Positions 47,569 to 59,316 of a DNA stretch of 64,000 bases are shown here, piece by piece. The translations under genes were made by a program, and so were the position numbers. This stretch comes from Hypsibius dujardini (lineage: Eukaryota > Tardigrada > Eutardigrada > Parachela > Hypsibiidae), in the NCBI GenBank assembly GCA_001579985.1, contig LRSR01014754.1, positions 1-64,000 of the forward strand. Direction: 5' to 3'. How positions within the stretch are numbered: the first letter of the stretch is position 1; each line of letters begins with the position of its first letter. The notes beneath the pieces were generated by a model, which had not been told where the DNA came from, made no database searches, and worked only from the letters and a program-made list of their open reading frames with translations.

Positions 47569-48196
47569 ATGGAGTACGAAAAGAAGTTTGGTGAGCATTT
47601 GGAAGGATACCTGCTGATGTCGAAGGAAAACGAGAAAAAGTTTGTGAAACGCTTCGTCGTCCTAAACATCAACACGTACACACTCACATGCTACCCCAAT
47701 CGACCACCTTCACCAGTGTACTCCACTATAAGGGAGTTTGACTCTTCGAAGGGAGGATTTGAAAAGAATTTGGAAGTCGACGACGTCCTAAAAAATTATG
47801 GCGTCCAGACGAGTGATGATGCCAAGGGTGTTGCGCTTTCCGAAAGTCAGAGTAGTGGGCCAAGTAAAACCATCTCTTTGGAGAACTGCATCGGGGTTTC
47901 CTGTCCGGGAAATCACGTGCCGTTTATGTTGCGCTTTGCGAAGGATAAACCCGGGGAGGCGCTTGTGTTTGCAGCTCCGAAGAAAATGCACTTTAGCTGT
48001 TGGCGGCTCTTGCTGTACGATGCTGTTCCGACGGGGAAGTTTGGGACCCTCATGTCCTATTTCCAACGGAAAGGGAAGAGTTCTAAGGTACGCTTTTGCC
48101 TTACCTGCTATTAAGCCCGGTAGAGATTTGTTACTAGGCATCTTAAAATGGCCCTCTTTCTAGGAAGCACGAACTCAACGTATGATGGATCCTTAA
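47569..48196 (+). CDS. small PH-like domain protein, two exons
   Basis: Exon 1 (47569-48087) and exon 2 (48164-48196) join in phase across GTACGC..TTTCTAG to 183 residues. The N-terminal LEGYLLMSKENEKKFVKRFV, then VLNINTYTLTCYPNRP, matches strands 1-3 of a pleckstrin-homology fold. LVFAAPKKMHFSCWRLLLYD fits its last strand and the C-terminal helix, with the Trp seven residues before the end of that stretch as in many PH domains. An acidic, Ser-rich insertion of about 50 residues lies between the halves. A tail of basic residues ends RTQRMMDP. No other domain is present, so it may be a membrane-phosphoinositide or adaptor-binding protein. That role is an inference from fold similarity only. 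A TATA box lies upstream. Confidence 0.65.
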
Positions 48197-48317
48197 TTTA
48201 ACCGTAAAACCAAGGTGGATGATTCGACTACAACTGTCCGGTCGAAATTGAACGGCTGACATGTCTCTGCCTTCTGAAGATGTACTGTACTACATCCCGG
48301 ACAGATAGGGGGAAAAA

Positions 48318-49135
48318 GCTGCCCTATGTGCAAGAGTTAATCCATTCACCATACTACACTATCCCTTTAATAGGATCTGGGGTTTGATTTTGATTGAGAT
48401 GACCATCTACAATGCCATCGTGGCACCACACTCTGTAACATTTATGGCGGACCAATACACGCAGAAGGCTCAATGGCTTCGGGTGAAAATAATGATATTG
48501 TACTGTCAATGCTCGTTCTATTTTGTGGTCTGGCCACTGTCAATGGCAATCATTACCTTTTCATCATAATGATAAATCAGCGCTTTGGCCGGCGGCTTTA
48601 TCTGAACCAGTGGTACTGGATTTCATGTAAATAGATGCATACAATTATGACGTGTATTTTGATTTACAGCAGAAATTGAGAGGGAGAGAGAGCGTACAAA
48701 AGATTGAACTGTATGGATTTGCGCCCTTGAGAAAATATATTTCATTATTCGTTTCAGGTTCTTTCTGGGTACCTTTGTTACTCTGCGTACGGCATACGTC
48801 GATCACAATGTAGAGCTCATCCCTCCGCAATCTAACGGCAAAAAACACAACAGAACACAAACAGACAGCAAACAAATAAACATTCATGAAGCACAGAATG
48901 CTAAGAAATGAGAATTAAATTCAATTTTGGAAACGTCTTTTGCAGGTTTCTCGTGAGCTTTATTCTCACTTTTCGAACGAAACATGAGAATAATAAGGGC
49001 GTGGTCGTTTTCTACCCTTCAGAAATTGCAGAATGCTATCTCAACCCTTTGTTCCTTGTGGACGTTCTGACGGCCATCCCGTTCGATCTCCTCTACATTG
49101 TCTCGCAACAGCACAATTGCCGAAAGATTATTTAA
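48318..49135 (+). pseudogene. EAG-type (KCNH) voltage-gated K+ channel fragment
   Basis: Frame 48336-48482 reads TILHYPFNRIWGLILIEMTI then YNAIVAPHSVTF, matching the S1 region of EAG, ERG and ELK channels (ILHYSPFKAVWDW.. in the family). After an intron-like gap, 48946-49135 (acceptor CTTTTGCAG) reads SFILTFRTKHENN..., then FLVDVLTAIPFDLLYIV, the end of S2 through S3. No S4, pore or cyclic-nucleotide-binding domain follows. An in-frame stop ends the second piece, and an orphan receptor exon comes next. It is a broken fragment of a host channel gene. Confidence 0.6.
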
Positions 49136-49382
49136 TGGCAGGTACAAACATGCACGACGGACAAATTTGGTCATATAAAGTATGTTCACTCTGCCCAAAA
49201 GCTGATATCAGAGAACAATGACAGTCGCGAAGTGCCGGTGCAGTGTGGGAGATGGAGATACTGACGCTGAAAAATCCAGTAATAATTCGTTTCGAGTATA
49301 TTGTTCCTGAGTCACCTGCAGAGGAGTATCCGTTGTGATAGGGTTGGTTGAGATCGAAAGTACGGCTTATCGCAGAACAAAC

Positions 49383-49461
49383 CTGAGGAAGATGGCACCA
49401 CACGTAAGGATCAGCAAAAAAGTTCCGGCAACCGAATATGCAATCGCATCACGGGTAGAAC
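49383..49461 (-). pseudogene. orphan transmembrane exon of the natriuretic-peptide-receptor-like family
   Basis: A 79-nt exon with the same acceptor (AATTAG), phase and donor (GTTTGT) as in the genes at 51.9-55.9 kb and 59.3-60.7 kb. It encodes STRDAIAYSVAGT, then FLLILTCGAIFLR. Similarity extends to about 49190, but no ligand-binding exons lie upstream of it, where the Mutator-like element sits instead. Confidence 0.7.
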
Positions 49462-49653
49462 CTAATTAAACACAAACTGGCCAGTATTTTATTGGGAAGC
49501 GACAACCGAAACCGCGAGTAGGATTCCGCAGTTACCAGTCTATGGAAAAGGCCAATGACAAAAGTAAGTGCAAATACTTTACGGATTCAGGGGTTCGAAA
49601 TATTTACTATGGAGCTATTAGTCAACATGATACTTTTGCATGTTAAAAGTTTT

Positions 49654-50495
49654 GGAGAGAGCTATGCTCACAACCCTACACAACCTTTCGCTATGCTCAC
49701 AACCCACACAACCTTTTTAATTATCAATTGCTATGTGCACAACCTTTTTCGCCAATTGTTGGACACAACCTTTAGCTATATACACCTTTTCCGGAGGATT
49801 ATTTTTTATATACTTCTGGTTGCAATACTGATCAGGAGGAGGGTCCTTATTTAGTAGAAGGTATACAGGGTTTTGTGGGATCATAACGTGAAAACTCGTC
49901 AATTATGTGTGGCCTGGGTTTTGCCGCCGATCAGATGGTCACCACAGTCGGTTGACTGGGATTCGGGGGTCGGCCGCCCACTCTAGGAAATTGTTTTAGA
50001 TAGGCTGCGCTTATACAGTATATAGGCTGCCAGAGAGCTTCGTAGTCGACTTGGAGCCAACCGAATTGTTGCAGGATTTTGATTGAGGACCAAGGCCATA
50101 CTCAGCTTGGAGCATGGCATTGATGTTATTGTTATTTTCTATTTCTTCGTTATTTCGAGTATATGATTCAGTTGCGCTGGAAGTAATGCTTAAAGAAGTA
50201 CATGACATATTACAGATTGTAAACGCTATTTAATACAACGACACACAAACATATTCCAAATTGGGACGGGTTTGCAATATGCAGGAAGGCGTTACCTGTA
50301 CGAAAGATTTTGCGTGGCAACGACCTTTTTTATATCCCTTAATGGGTTTTCTGGAAAAGGTTGTGTACATAGCTAAAGGTTGTGTCCAACAATTGGCGAA
50401 AAAGGTTGTGTACATAGCAATTGTTAATTGAAAAGGTTGTGTGGGTTGTGAGCATAGCGAAAGGTTGTGTAGGGTTGTGAGCATAACCCTCACCA
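49654..50495 (-). mobile_element. Mutator-like non-autonomous TIR element, copy 2
   Basis: An 842-bp relative of 224-1156 with the same CACAACC-rich long inverted repeats. Flanking 9-bp repeats AAAAGTTTT (49645-49653) and AAATGATTT (50496-50504) agree at seven positions. The minus strand carries the shared start MSCTSLSITSSATESYTRNN, then diverges from copy 1. Confidence 0.7.
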
Positions 50496-50509
50496 AATGA
50501 TTTCAATGT

Positions 50510-51610
50510 CCATTGTATCTCTATTGTTACCCGCCTGGCCACATACTACCACAATAGCGCACAAAATCGGCGACAATTTCCAGCACGACATGAAAGCGCT
50601 TAATACGGTGTACATTTTTTATACTGCCACGCTCGCGGCATGCAGTGCAAGATGATCGAAAGCACATTTTTGACAGCGGGAAAACAGATCAATATAAGCG
50701 CGTGGGTTGTTGATTCAAGAGAAGCTTGGGATAAAAGTGTCACCCGAAGCTGACCTTTTCCTTAAAACTGCCGAGAGAGGCAAATGGCGTGGAATGAATA
50801 ATGCCGACCCACCCTAGATGCTGCAAATTTGTAATAACAACATGTAGTCTTGGCATTCAAATTCCAGACTTGCAAGTTAGCCAGAATTGTCGGATGGTAA
50901 AAAAAATCTTCAATGCTGCTGAGTGGTACAGGTAGCTGAATTAATAATGAGTGCCGAAGACGTTAAATGTGAGCGATGGGTCAAACAAAGTCCGTAGAAA
51001 TTGCATTTGCTGTTCGTTTTATCAGGTAAAGTTGGTCTTCCTCCCGCATGTTGAATTGTGGGGAAATTCTTTGAAATACAGCAATTTCTGATAAGCAGTA
51101 AATAGATTAAGTGCATTTTGACAGATTTTTCTAGCATCCTGCATTAAGGTATGAAAAAGTAAAGGTCAGATATTGAATAACGCATAATTGATCGACGGGC
51201 TTCTCTTCAAAAAGCCAACCGTAGGATTAAAACTACCTACCAAACGACATTCAGGTGATGTGATGCAACATGCAAAATACGAAAGGATACGGAGTTGCAC
51301 GACTCACCTAGCCTCATTGACGGTTACCCGGACGCCACGTGCTGCAAATTACTCACGGCCAGAGCAAGATATTGCAAAAGTGCAGTGATTGAGGATTGTA
51401 TCGGAGCTGATGGTTCATTTTCAAATTGCAGTTCTTACCCCGTACCAAAATTTGAGCGGATGCATTTTTTATGCATAGTGTGACTTTATTTTGCATTCAA
51501 CGATTCAGCCATGAGAGTATGCTGTTGTCGTAAGCTGACGTGGCTCTTTATCATTATGGCGGGCCATCCATTCTGAATTATTTTTCATATCAGTTAATAA
51601 CTAACAATAA
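50510..51610. other. no recognisable gene
   Basis: Short frames only. The receptor-family duplication begins at about 51620. Confidence 0.35.
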
Positions 51611-51911
51611 CCTAGCTATTACTAAGTGCTAGTAAATTTAACAGCTCGATCGCTGGGATTTATTGATTTTGCCTGTCGCAGCCAAGTTTTTAAAACATGA
51701 ATTTACCATCAATCAAATCAGTGAATTTCATGGGCAGTCCAGCATGGTCTGTCTCTTTTGACCCACCCACCGACCCAGTGGTAGTCGCGACCATGCTCAC
51801 GCCGAAAAACTTATTTATGTTTACAGTAATCTAGAGGGATCGTTTGATTATACACCATGGACGGATCAGATTGTGTCTGCTCCGCGATTGGATCGTTTTT
51901 GCAGAGACAAA

Positions 51912-54900
51912 TTAATTGGGATATTTGCATCTGACACGATACCTGAGAAGAATAATTGAGCAACCAAGTATATTGGACAAATGAATGAGAGTGGAGTGGA
52001 AAGACCGGTGAATATCGGGTCGCATTGTATTGTGAAAAGTGAATCATTTGGCACTTTTTGACTCTTTCTCTAAAACTTGTGACAATTGCAGGGAACACGA
52101 AATATATAATTAGGTATGTATATGAATTGAAGAAAGTTAGTGAATACACCAAGTATAATAATCGCCGATGTATTATTCGGTTAGATACAAACGCAACAAC
52201 CAATTTCAATATAATTTTGTCTTTCACGCTGCCTGGAGTTTGAGACATGAGAAGAAGGACAGTCGGGACGTCCTGGGGCAACCCGGGAGAAGCAGATACT
52301 GACGCTGAAGAACCCAGTATTGATTCGATTCGAACAGATTGTTCCTGAACCATCTACGAATAAATCTGTTGGAGTAGGGCTCCTGTCGATGAGCAATCTG
52401 ACTTATCGCAGCACATACCGAAAGAAGATGGCGCCACATGTAATGAGGAACACAAGAGTCCCGGCAACGGAATATCCAATCGCTTCATGGGTAGGACCTA
52501 AATCAAATAAAACTGTTGACTCGTTTATATGAAAATTTCAATGACGGATCCGCGGAGATTTTCCGAAATTAGTACTGAGAACATGAAATTAATTGAAATG
52601 AAACTTTCTCGACTCTCCGGAATAAGTGGTTATAAGACACCGAGGATAATAATTTTTGAATAATGGGCTGACAAAGTAAAGTGTATGAATTAATTGCGTG
52701 TATCATCGCATTTTTTAGCGCACCTGTCACACACCGCATTCCCTGGAACCCGCAACGGAGTTCGCTCGGCACCGGCCATGTCCCGGACGACCATTTTATC
52801 GGTAGTAAGGTCTCAAAATTTTGGTTGTTTTGATTTGGTTTATAACTCATAAAAGGCTGAAAGAGTAAAGGGAAAACGCACTTAATGATGACGTTTAGGA
52901 CAGGAAAAGGAACAACGCGCGCGCTTACTACAAATCGATCATCATCGCTGTCGTAGTAGCCAATTAAAATTTCTGGAATGCGTTGTCCCAGATGGTCGAG
53001 TGAAATGTTACCGACCTTTGTCTCAAAGGTTCTCAAGAAAAACTTGCTGGCGAGGAGGGCGCCGTCGTTAAAGTTGAATGGTGGCTGCTGACGACGCAAT
53101 TCATCAGCCACCTGTTTTAGGATTAAAATTCAATTGGCATTTGCAAAAATACGTTGCGAGGGAGAGAAAATGCTCATCGATACTTTTGAGACAGATAATG
53201 TTTGAATAAAAAATGATATTTCAACCAAACACTAATTTCAGTTGTAAAACAACTTATCACTCATTTTAAAAAAAGACTAAAAGTAATAAAATTTCAAATA
53301 GTATTGGGTCTATTCATCTGACAGTACTAATTATGGTGGACCTTTTATGCCGAGTCAAATGTCACAGAATCCTTTCCAATCGTGAATATATATCATTCGC
53401 ATAAAGTCACGTGTGTATATTTCAGATCACTCGGCGGCATCACATATTTATCCTATGGACGGCCATTTGAGCACTTACTTGAGACACTACCATCAGCGAT
53501 GCGTAGGAGGATGCTGCATGCAGTGGTGGCTGTTTGGGCATATTTATTTTAAAAGCATGGTCGAATTGTCAGATGTATATTGGATTGATTCACCTGTTTG
53601 TTCTGAGGGTAGGTGTAGTTGTACTTTTTCTTCGACATGGCTTTCCAGTGTTTTACAAATGGGTGCGACCGCGCCATGGAGAGTCCCTCAATAAATTCTC
53701 GGTCCGAGCCCAAACCAACCAGAATACACGAGGGATAGATTTTCCGAGCCTCCTATCAGCCGGGTATGAAAATGAGTAGTTACTCTGTTATAGCAAAGGT
53801 CATCAACAAAAGTCATACTTCAAAGTGATACTCGTTGGATATATTCCGGAGACGGCTACCGTCATATGGCACACTCAACGGAGTTTGCAGCACATACACC
53901 TGATTCAAAACAATATTTGCAGATTAAGATAAAATACCAATCGATTTGAGTCGTAACCTCATACTAGTGTCGAGTTCTTGAGATGTATTATTAGGCTAAT
54001 GTATGTTACAAACTCAAACCAAGCATGTTTATAAAAAATACCAAACAAAATAGTTTCTGATTCAAAACGAATTTTTCCAAAATACCAATTGATATAAGAG
54101 AGTAAGGTCGCACCGTATTATGATGTAAACAGCCAAATTTATGAAGAAAATGACAGTTACAGTGTACATTTTGGTTAAACGGTTTTCCCTAACCAAGTTT
54201 ATTAAAAAATATATAATTTTTCATACCTAGTGTAACGAGACTGTTTGATTAATCGGTTGATTGACTGTTTTCTCCACTCCTTGTTCTCAGTGGTAGGGTC
54301 ATCCTGTCCCACCCACATCTTCACCTGTGATTTATGCCACACCTCTCCTTTCTTCTCCTTTCTGCGTGACCGATTTCTCGCCTCTTCAGTTGCCAGATTC
54401 TCAGATTGAATAAAGTTTTTCCTCTCATAGTGCGTTCTTTGGTCGTTGAGGTCCCCTTGATACCTCAAATTGTCAGTGAGGTCTTGGGTGGGTTAGCGAG
54501 CAACTTAGAAAGCTTTTTCATCCCTTTTAAACCATGCTAGTACTGCACTGCCACTAGTACGAGCAGTCCTTGTGAGGAAGTCTAACATTTATTTTAGAAA
54601 CACACGTGTCCCGCAGTTTGCAATATTATTTCCAAAATAGTTTGCTTCAGGTTGTCGAAAATCTCGCTAGCGTTAGTAATGAAATCTTCTTACATATGAC
54701 CCATCGTTCATGCCCCTTACTCCAGCCTGGATCTGAAAGAGAATACATAAGACTATTCAACTGCACAGAGTGAAAGGCGACACATTCTCATCTCACTTTC
54801 GGAAGAAAATGTATACGCACCAATAGTTTATTGACTGGTAACGAATCTGCGATGAAAATCATAACTGCAAGAGCGATATTCTTATCACGACACTTACAAT

Positions 54901-55898
54901 AAGGCCACATTTTTGTTCTGCAAACTCACTTCGAGCAGATGCCGCAAACCGATCAAGTATCCCGTTTAACACATCCTCAGTGACTGGTCCCGTCAAACTG
55001 ACTGGCACAAAATACGCCACAATTCGCGGGGTGGCGCTGGACAATAAGTCGCAAACACCACGTGCCTGCGTGAAAAATCCGCCATTCACGCCTTCGCTCT
55101 CTGTGACGACCATAACGGTGGTCCAGTTATAAAACTGTGTCAGCCTCAGGAAGGTGGTGTAATACGTGATAGACAAGATAGTCAGAGCAGTGGTTAACAA
55201 GGTTGGAAATCCAGATTTGTCGGTGAGATAGTCACTGGAGACGCCACTAAAGACGATTGAAAATTATGAGGCGGCTATTTTGAAGTAAGAAAACAAATAT
55301 AATCCGACTAACTTAATCCGATATTAAGATATATTTGTCAAGCCTCGGACATAACAGTTAAGTACCAATAATCGATTACCTTGTCAGCACAACCTTATTC
55401 ACTCCGTTGCCAAACTTCTGAATTCCCCTGAGACTAGGACTGCAACCTTCGACAAGAAATGATAATTTTTGGAAGTGTTCTACGAAAACTCTTTCAACAC
55501 TTGGCAAAGAAATCCCACAAACCTGGCAAAACAAATATGGTCCAGCAGCTTTGTCCCTCCGTAGCTCGATGTATTCTCTGATTGTAATAATATTCAGCAA
55601 CTCGGTTGTCGCTCTCCGACGCCAGACAATCCCAATCATCTCCGAGGATATCAGCAATGATGAAAGTTTGGGAAACATTAAGCAAGGGATAATCATGTTT
55701 CACGTCTTGCAAGGCCGACTCGAAGGCAGGCCCAACATACGTCAGCCCACCTAGTACTGCTGGGGTCATCATAATTGGAGAAATTATTTCAATGTCTAGT
55801 GTAGTCTCAGCAGCCCAAACATTCTCATACAATTGTATAAGAACTCCAATCACGGCAATCAATATAGAGCGCAACTCGATTCCTCTTAGCAGTAGCAT
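51912..55898 (-). CDS. natriuretic-peptide-receptor-like protein with short tail, eight exons
   Basis: Exons 55523-55898, 55380-55446, 54898-55246, 53594-53752, 52929-53111, 52724-52811, 52419-52497 and 51912-51942 join in phase to about 443 residues. A signal peptide (IELRSILIAVIGVLIQLY..VWA) precedes a periplasmic-binding-type receptor domain: LTYVGPAFESALQDV, AEYYYNQ, LPGCSPSLRG, SGVSSDYLTDKSGFPT and FYNWTTVMVV. It continues with the membrane-proximal KVGNISLDHLGQRIPE and KWSSGTWPVPSELRCGFQG blocks typical of receptor guanylyl cyclases. One transmembrane helix (AIGYSVAGTLVFLITCGAIF) is followed by a tail of about ten residues, RYRVRCKYPN, then TAA. No kinase-homology or cyclase domain is found, so it resembles a clearance-type receptor. 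The last exon is the least certain. ATG chosen because the frame upstream has only a TTG. Confidence 0.7.
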
Positions 55899-55904
55899 TC
55901 TCAA

Positions 55905-57275
55905 ATCAGTTTTGTATTTTGTTGATCAAGGCAGTGTGTGCAACACTATAGTATCAATATTTTTCGGTGAACATGGAGCGAAAACAGAACAAAAATAAAA
56001 CACTAAGAGTATCTCGAATAGTTTTGAAGTTGTAATCTGAAGTAGTCTACTGACTCTGTATATGCAATGCATGTATTGACCACATTCTATATAACAGCGT
56101 CCTCAAGCCGTTGTTATGTCTGTGCAATCTTCCGTGCCAGCTACGAAGATGATGCATTTCGGCAAATTAAAGGCTGTGGCATGAATCTTTAGTAACATGA
56201 AATGCGTACATAGCCTTTCGTGATATGAAAAATATAGCTCTTATTACTGCACGGTGAGTACCGCGATTTCTTTCTTAATGCATAGCGGAGATTGAGTAAA
56301 TAAATCATGGCTAGTCAATTATGAATGTACAATCTGACGGCAACGTATAGCAATTGGAAAGAGTACAACTCAAGGAGCTGGGTAAACTACCGGGGCTCGG
56401 TTGAAGATCTTTACAAGTCGGGATGAGAACCACTGTTTTGTGGTCTTGGGGAATGGCAAAGAGGTCAGGACGCGCCTTTTAAAACTCACTCCAATGTTTG
56501 GGAGATTGTTACTAGTGCTGTTTACTTTTTGGTTTTGCGGGTCTATCGAGCAAATCGACCCACCACCCACCACTCAAACCCAGCCCACCCACCGCCCATA
56601 CCAGCTCACCCACTGAGGCTTCACCCACCACCGACCCCGGCCCACCCAACATCCATCAAGCCCACTCACCAACCTACTACAGCCGGTAATCCACCACACC
56701 AACCTATCACACCAACCTGATAATGAGCTTGACAAATTTTGTCGTACATACTCGGTTGGTGCGGTGTTACCGACATAGAAGCATACTTTCGCTCGGCCTT
56801 CGGACCCACTGTAGGTGTCGTAACGAGCTGCGGCATAAATCGCTCGAATACGTTACCATGCATCCCATGGGGCCAAATGAGGGGCATGTACACACAAATA
56901 CAGTGTGATAACTTATCACCCCATTACGTGTTCCTTGATGCACTATTAAAATGATCCAGAAAGGCCAATATCGGGTAGCCCCTAAAAAAGGTGAACATAA
57001 AAATAATAAATTACAACTGAATTAGGAGCATATTAAATTCGCCATGGAAATCTACGGTCTATTAAACATATCAGATGACGTCAAGCACGATCCCAAACGA
57101 GAGCTTCATCATAAAGTATGCAAGTATCCCCACAATCACCCATCATACAGAGCATCTAAAGCAAGCTCGGATTAAGAAGAGAGTTTCCCGGCGAAGGTCT
57201 CGGAGGAAGACCAGGTTCTTGATCCCTTCTAGTACAGATTAAATCGTCGATATACTTGTCAGAAGATTACTCGCA
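55905..57275. other. mostly non-coding, with one weak secreted-protein candidate
   Basis: Apart from the candidate at 56491-56954 this holds no supported gene. No splice-supported exon or terminal repeat was recognised. Confidence 0.35.
56491..56954 (+). pseudogene. possible broken secreted Pro/Thr-rich protein
   Basis: ATG at 56491 starts a good signal peptide (MFGRLLLVLFTFWFCGSIEQ), followed by a CCCACC-rich stretch encoding Pro/Thr/His in all frames. A second frame (to 56954) then carries a Cys-containing segment: GWCGVTDIEAYF, CGINRSNTLPCIPWG and MYTQIQCDN. A stop in the Pro-rich part and a frame change separate them, so it is either a pseudogene or spliced in a way I cannot see. Family not recognised. 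Confidence 0.3.
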
Positions 57276-57480
57276 TTCCGTAGATGCATCAGCGTGAAAT
57301 ACGAGCTCTGGACCACCGTTCATTGAACGCAACACAAACGCCGGAATCCAAACCAACATCTGCGGCAAGAGAAGCCATTGCAGTAAATTTACCTATTTTC
57401 GGTCTCGTTGTCTTATCGACAAGGCGGGCAGCAGCTGTCGCGTCGAGCGATCCGCAAGACCGTCTGATAGGTCGACCAAG

Positions 57481-57783
57481 CAAACAAGATCGGAAAAACG
57501 GTGGAAAACAGATGAAATAACGCGTGCAGTTGCAGCAGTGGTTGTAAATTCAAATTTCAAAATTTTGGTATGAGTGATTTGCTGGACAAAAGACTGCACG
57601 CTTTTTTTCCATGTTCTGACATTTCCCGCATCTCAATGGATGACACATGAGCATGGAAAAAAGCGTGCAGTCTTTGGTCCAGCAAATCACTCATACCAAA
57701 ATTTTGAAATTTGAATTTACAACCACTACTGCAACTGCACGCGTTATTTCATCTGTTTTCCCCCGTTTTTCCGATCTTGTTTG
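57481..57783. repeat. near-perfect 132-bp inverted repeat with 38-bp loop
   Basis: Arms 57481-57613 and 57652-57783 are inverted copies with only a few differences, beginning CAAACAAGATCGGAAAAACG. The loop includes GACATTTCCCGCATCTCAAT. A one-armed relative lies at 34340-34500. A transcript from either strand would fold into a very long hairpin. Confidence 0.95.
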
Positions 57784-57784
57784 C

Positions 57785-58265
57785 AAACGTTAATGTTTTT
57801 ATTTCAAACAAATATGTTCATGTAATAATACAGATTATATTAACGCTGTCGTTGGGCCACTAGGCTGTTTCCTTTTATATTTTCTCAAGGTGTTCCGGTT
57901 AGACCAAAAAATTCTTATTTTTAATAAATTCTTATTTTTATTAAAAATTAAAAATTCTTATTTTTATTAAATTCTTATCTTGCTGGAGGCTTCTAGTAAA
58001 TTATAAGAATGTGTTCACGTTCAGTAAAATACTGAAAAGTTTTTGAAAAAATAAAATTTCGAGAAAGTTGTCAAATGATCAATCACTCACGCTCCGGCAT
58101 GTAGCACAAACTGGCAGAGATTATTTTTTTCTTCCCCATTTTTTTCTGGACCTGCAAATGTATTTGCACCGACGAAACCCCTATCAAAAATCATGATATA
58201 TTAACAAGTGTCAGCAAAAAAAACCCCATTCTGAAAGCGAGGGGAAATCTCCGCCAGTTCCCGAG
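57785..58265. repeat. dispersed repeat, paralogous to 34640-35060 and inverted 33380-33825
   Basis: Shares TTCAGTAAAATACTG, AGATTATTTTTTTCTTC and GGAAATCTCCGCC blocks with both other copies. It includes a local ATTCTTATTTTTATTAAA tandem at about 57910-57980. No coding content. Confidence 0.6.
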
Positions 58266-58269
58266 TAAG

Positions 58270-59310
58270 TATGACTGAAAATACCCGTTAAGCATAAACT
58301 TGTTATGCAATTATCCCCAATAGTATTGTTGATTCATTCATTCTTTCACCCAAAAACCCTGCCCCCAAAACGATAATGTTCAAGAGGAAAAAGTTGGAAA
58401 AGATCTGTAATACTTTAAATTCACTCAGGAGTCCACTAAAGGAGTCGGGAATAAGATCCCCATTCTGCTATGCAAAAGCATTTCTGTTGATGTCAGTCGA
58501 TTCCAAGCTTAATTTTGGCCGACATGATGTCAAAACAAAGTTATATGAAGCAATTAGAGAAAGTCCGGATCTCTTGCAGGCGATGAGCGTGACTATAACT
58601 CTACCAGTTATAACCAGATTTGTTCCAGCGCATAAATCTTCTTCTCGATGAGGGATTCATTGTGATTGCTGTCATTGGAGTAGCCGTTTGGATGGTTTGG
58701 ATGATCTGGAAAGTTGTGCGGTAGGCGGAAATGTACAAAGATGTTTTGTAAGTCATCCAGGTTTTAATGTACATCTTGTTGTACTTGATCGTGTATCTAT
58801 CTGCAAAAGGACCGCTCGTTATCTTCAACTAATGTAAAATAGAGCGGGAAAGCTTGTGCATGCCAGGATAGGATTACTCCAAATACCGTTGTCGTCGGTT
58901 CTCTCTTTTTGCAGTGTCGGAAGGTCACTGGCAGATCTGGCTAACATCAGATGTTATACAACCCAAGCGATGGTCTGTTCAATCACCTGGCGTGATGTTT
59001 CTCTTCTCATTCAATTGTTTTTCACATGTAAAATATATTTCTGCATGTATAAGAAGTATAGCAATTGTCGAGAGACTATTTAGATACACGAGCAACAAAT
59101 ATGTTTACGGGGATGATGTATTCACTCTGCCCGGAGGCTGACACATGAAAACAATGACAGTCGCGATGTCGTGGGGAAACCCGGGAGATAAAGATACCGG
59201 CGCTGAAGAACCCAGTAATTGGATGTCTCAAACAGATAGTTCCTGAACCACCTAAAAATGCATCCATTGGGGTAGGGCTCGTTGCGATGGACAGTCCGGT
59301 TTATTGCACA
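58270..59310. other. intergenic DNA with short unassigned frames
   Basis: A plus-strand frame at 58376-58651 and a following hydrophobic stretch, VIAVIGVAVWMVWMIWKVV (about 58650-58710), could be exons of a small membrane protein, but no family is recognised. From about 59050 the sequence is homologous to the intron downstream of the receptor transmembrane exon. Confidence 0.25.
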
Positions 59311-59316
59311 ACAAAC

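Noticed and set aside
51811-52353. 180-codon minus-strand frame over the receptor tail region
   Set aside because: Spans the TM-to-tail intron. The paralog at 31.6 kb has stops in the same frame, while the spliced TM and tail reading fits the phases.
52181-52439. Alternative frames conserved between the four receptor copies beyond the TM exon donor
   Set aside because: Similarity reflects recent duplication of intron DNA. All copies have a TAA right after the donor, and substitutions show no third-position bias.
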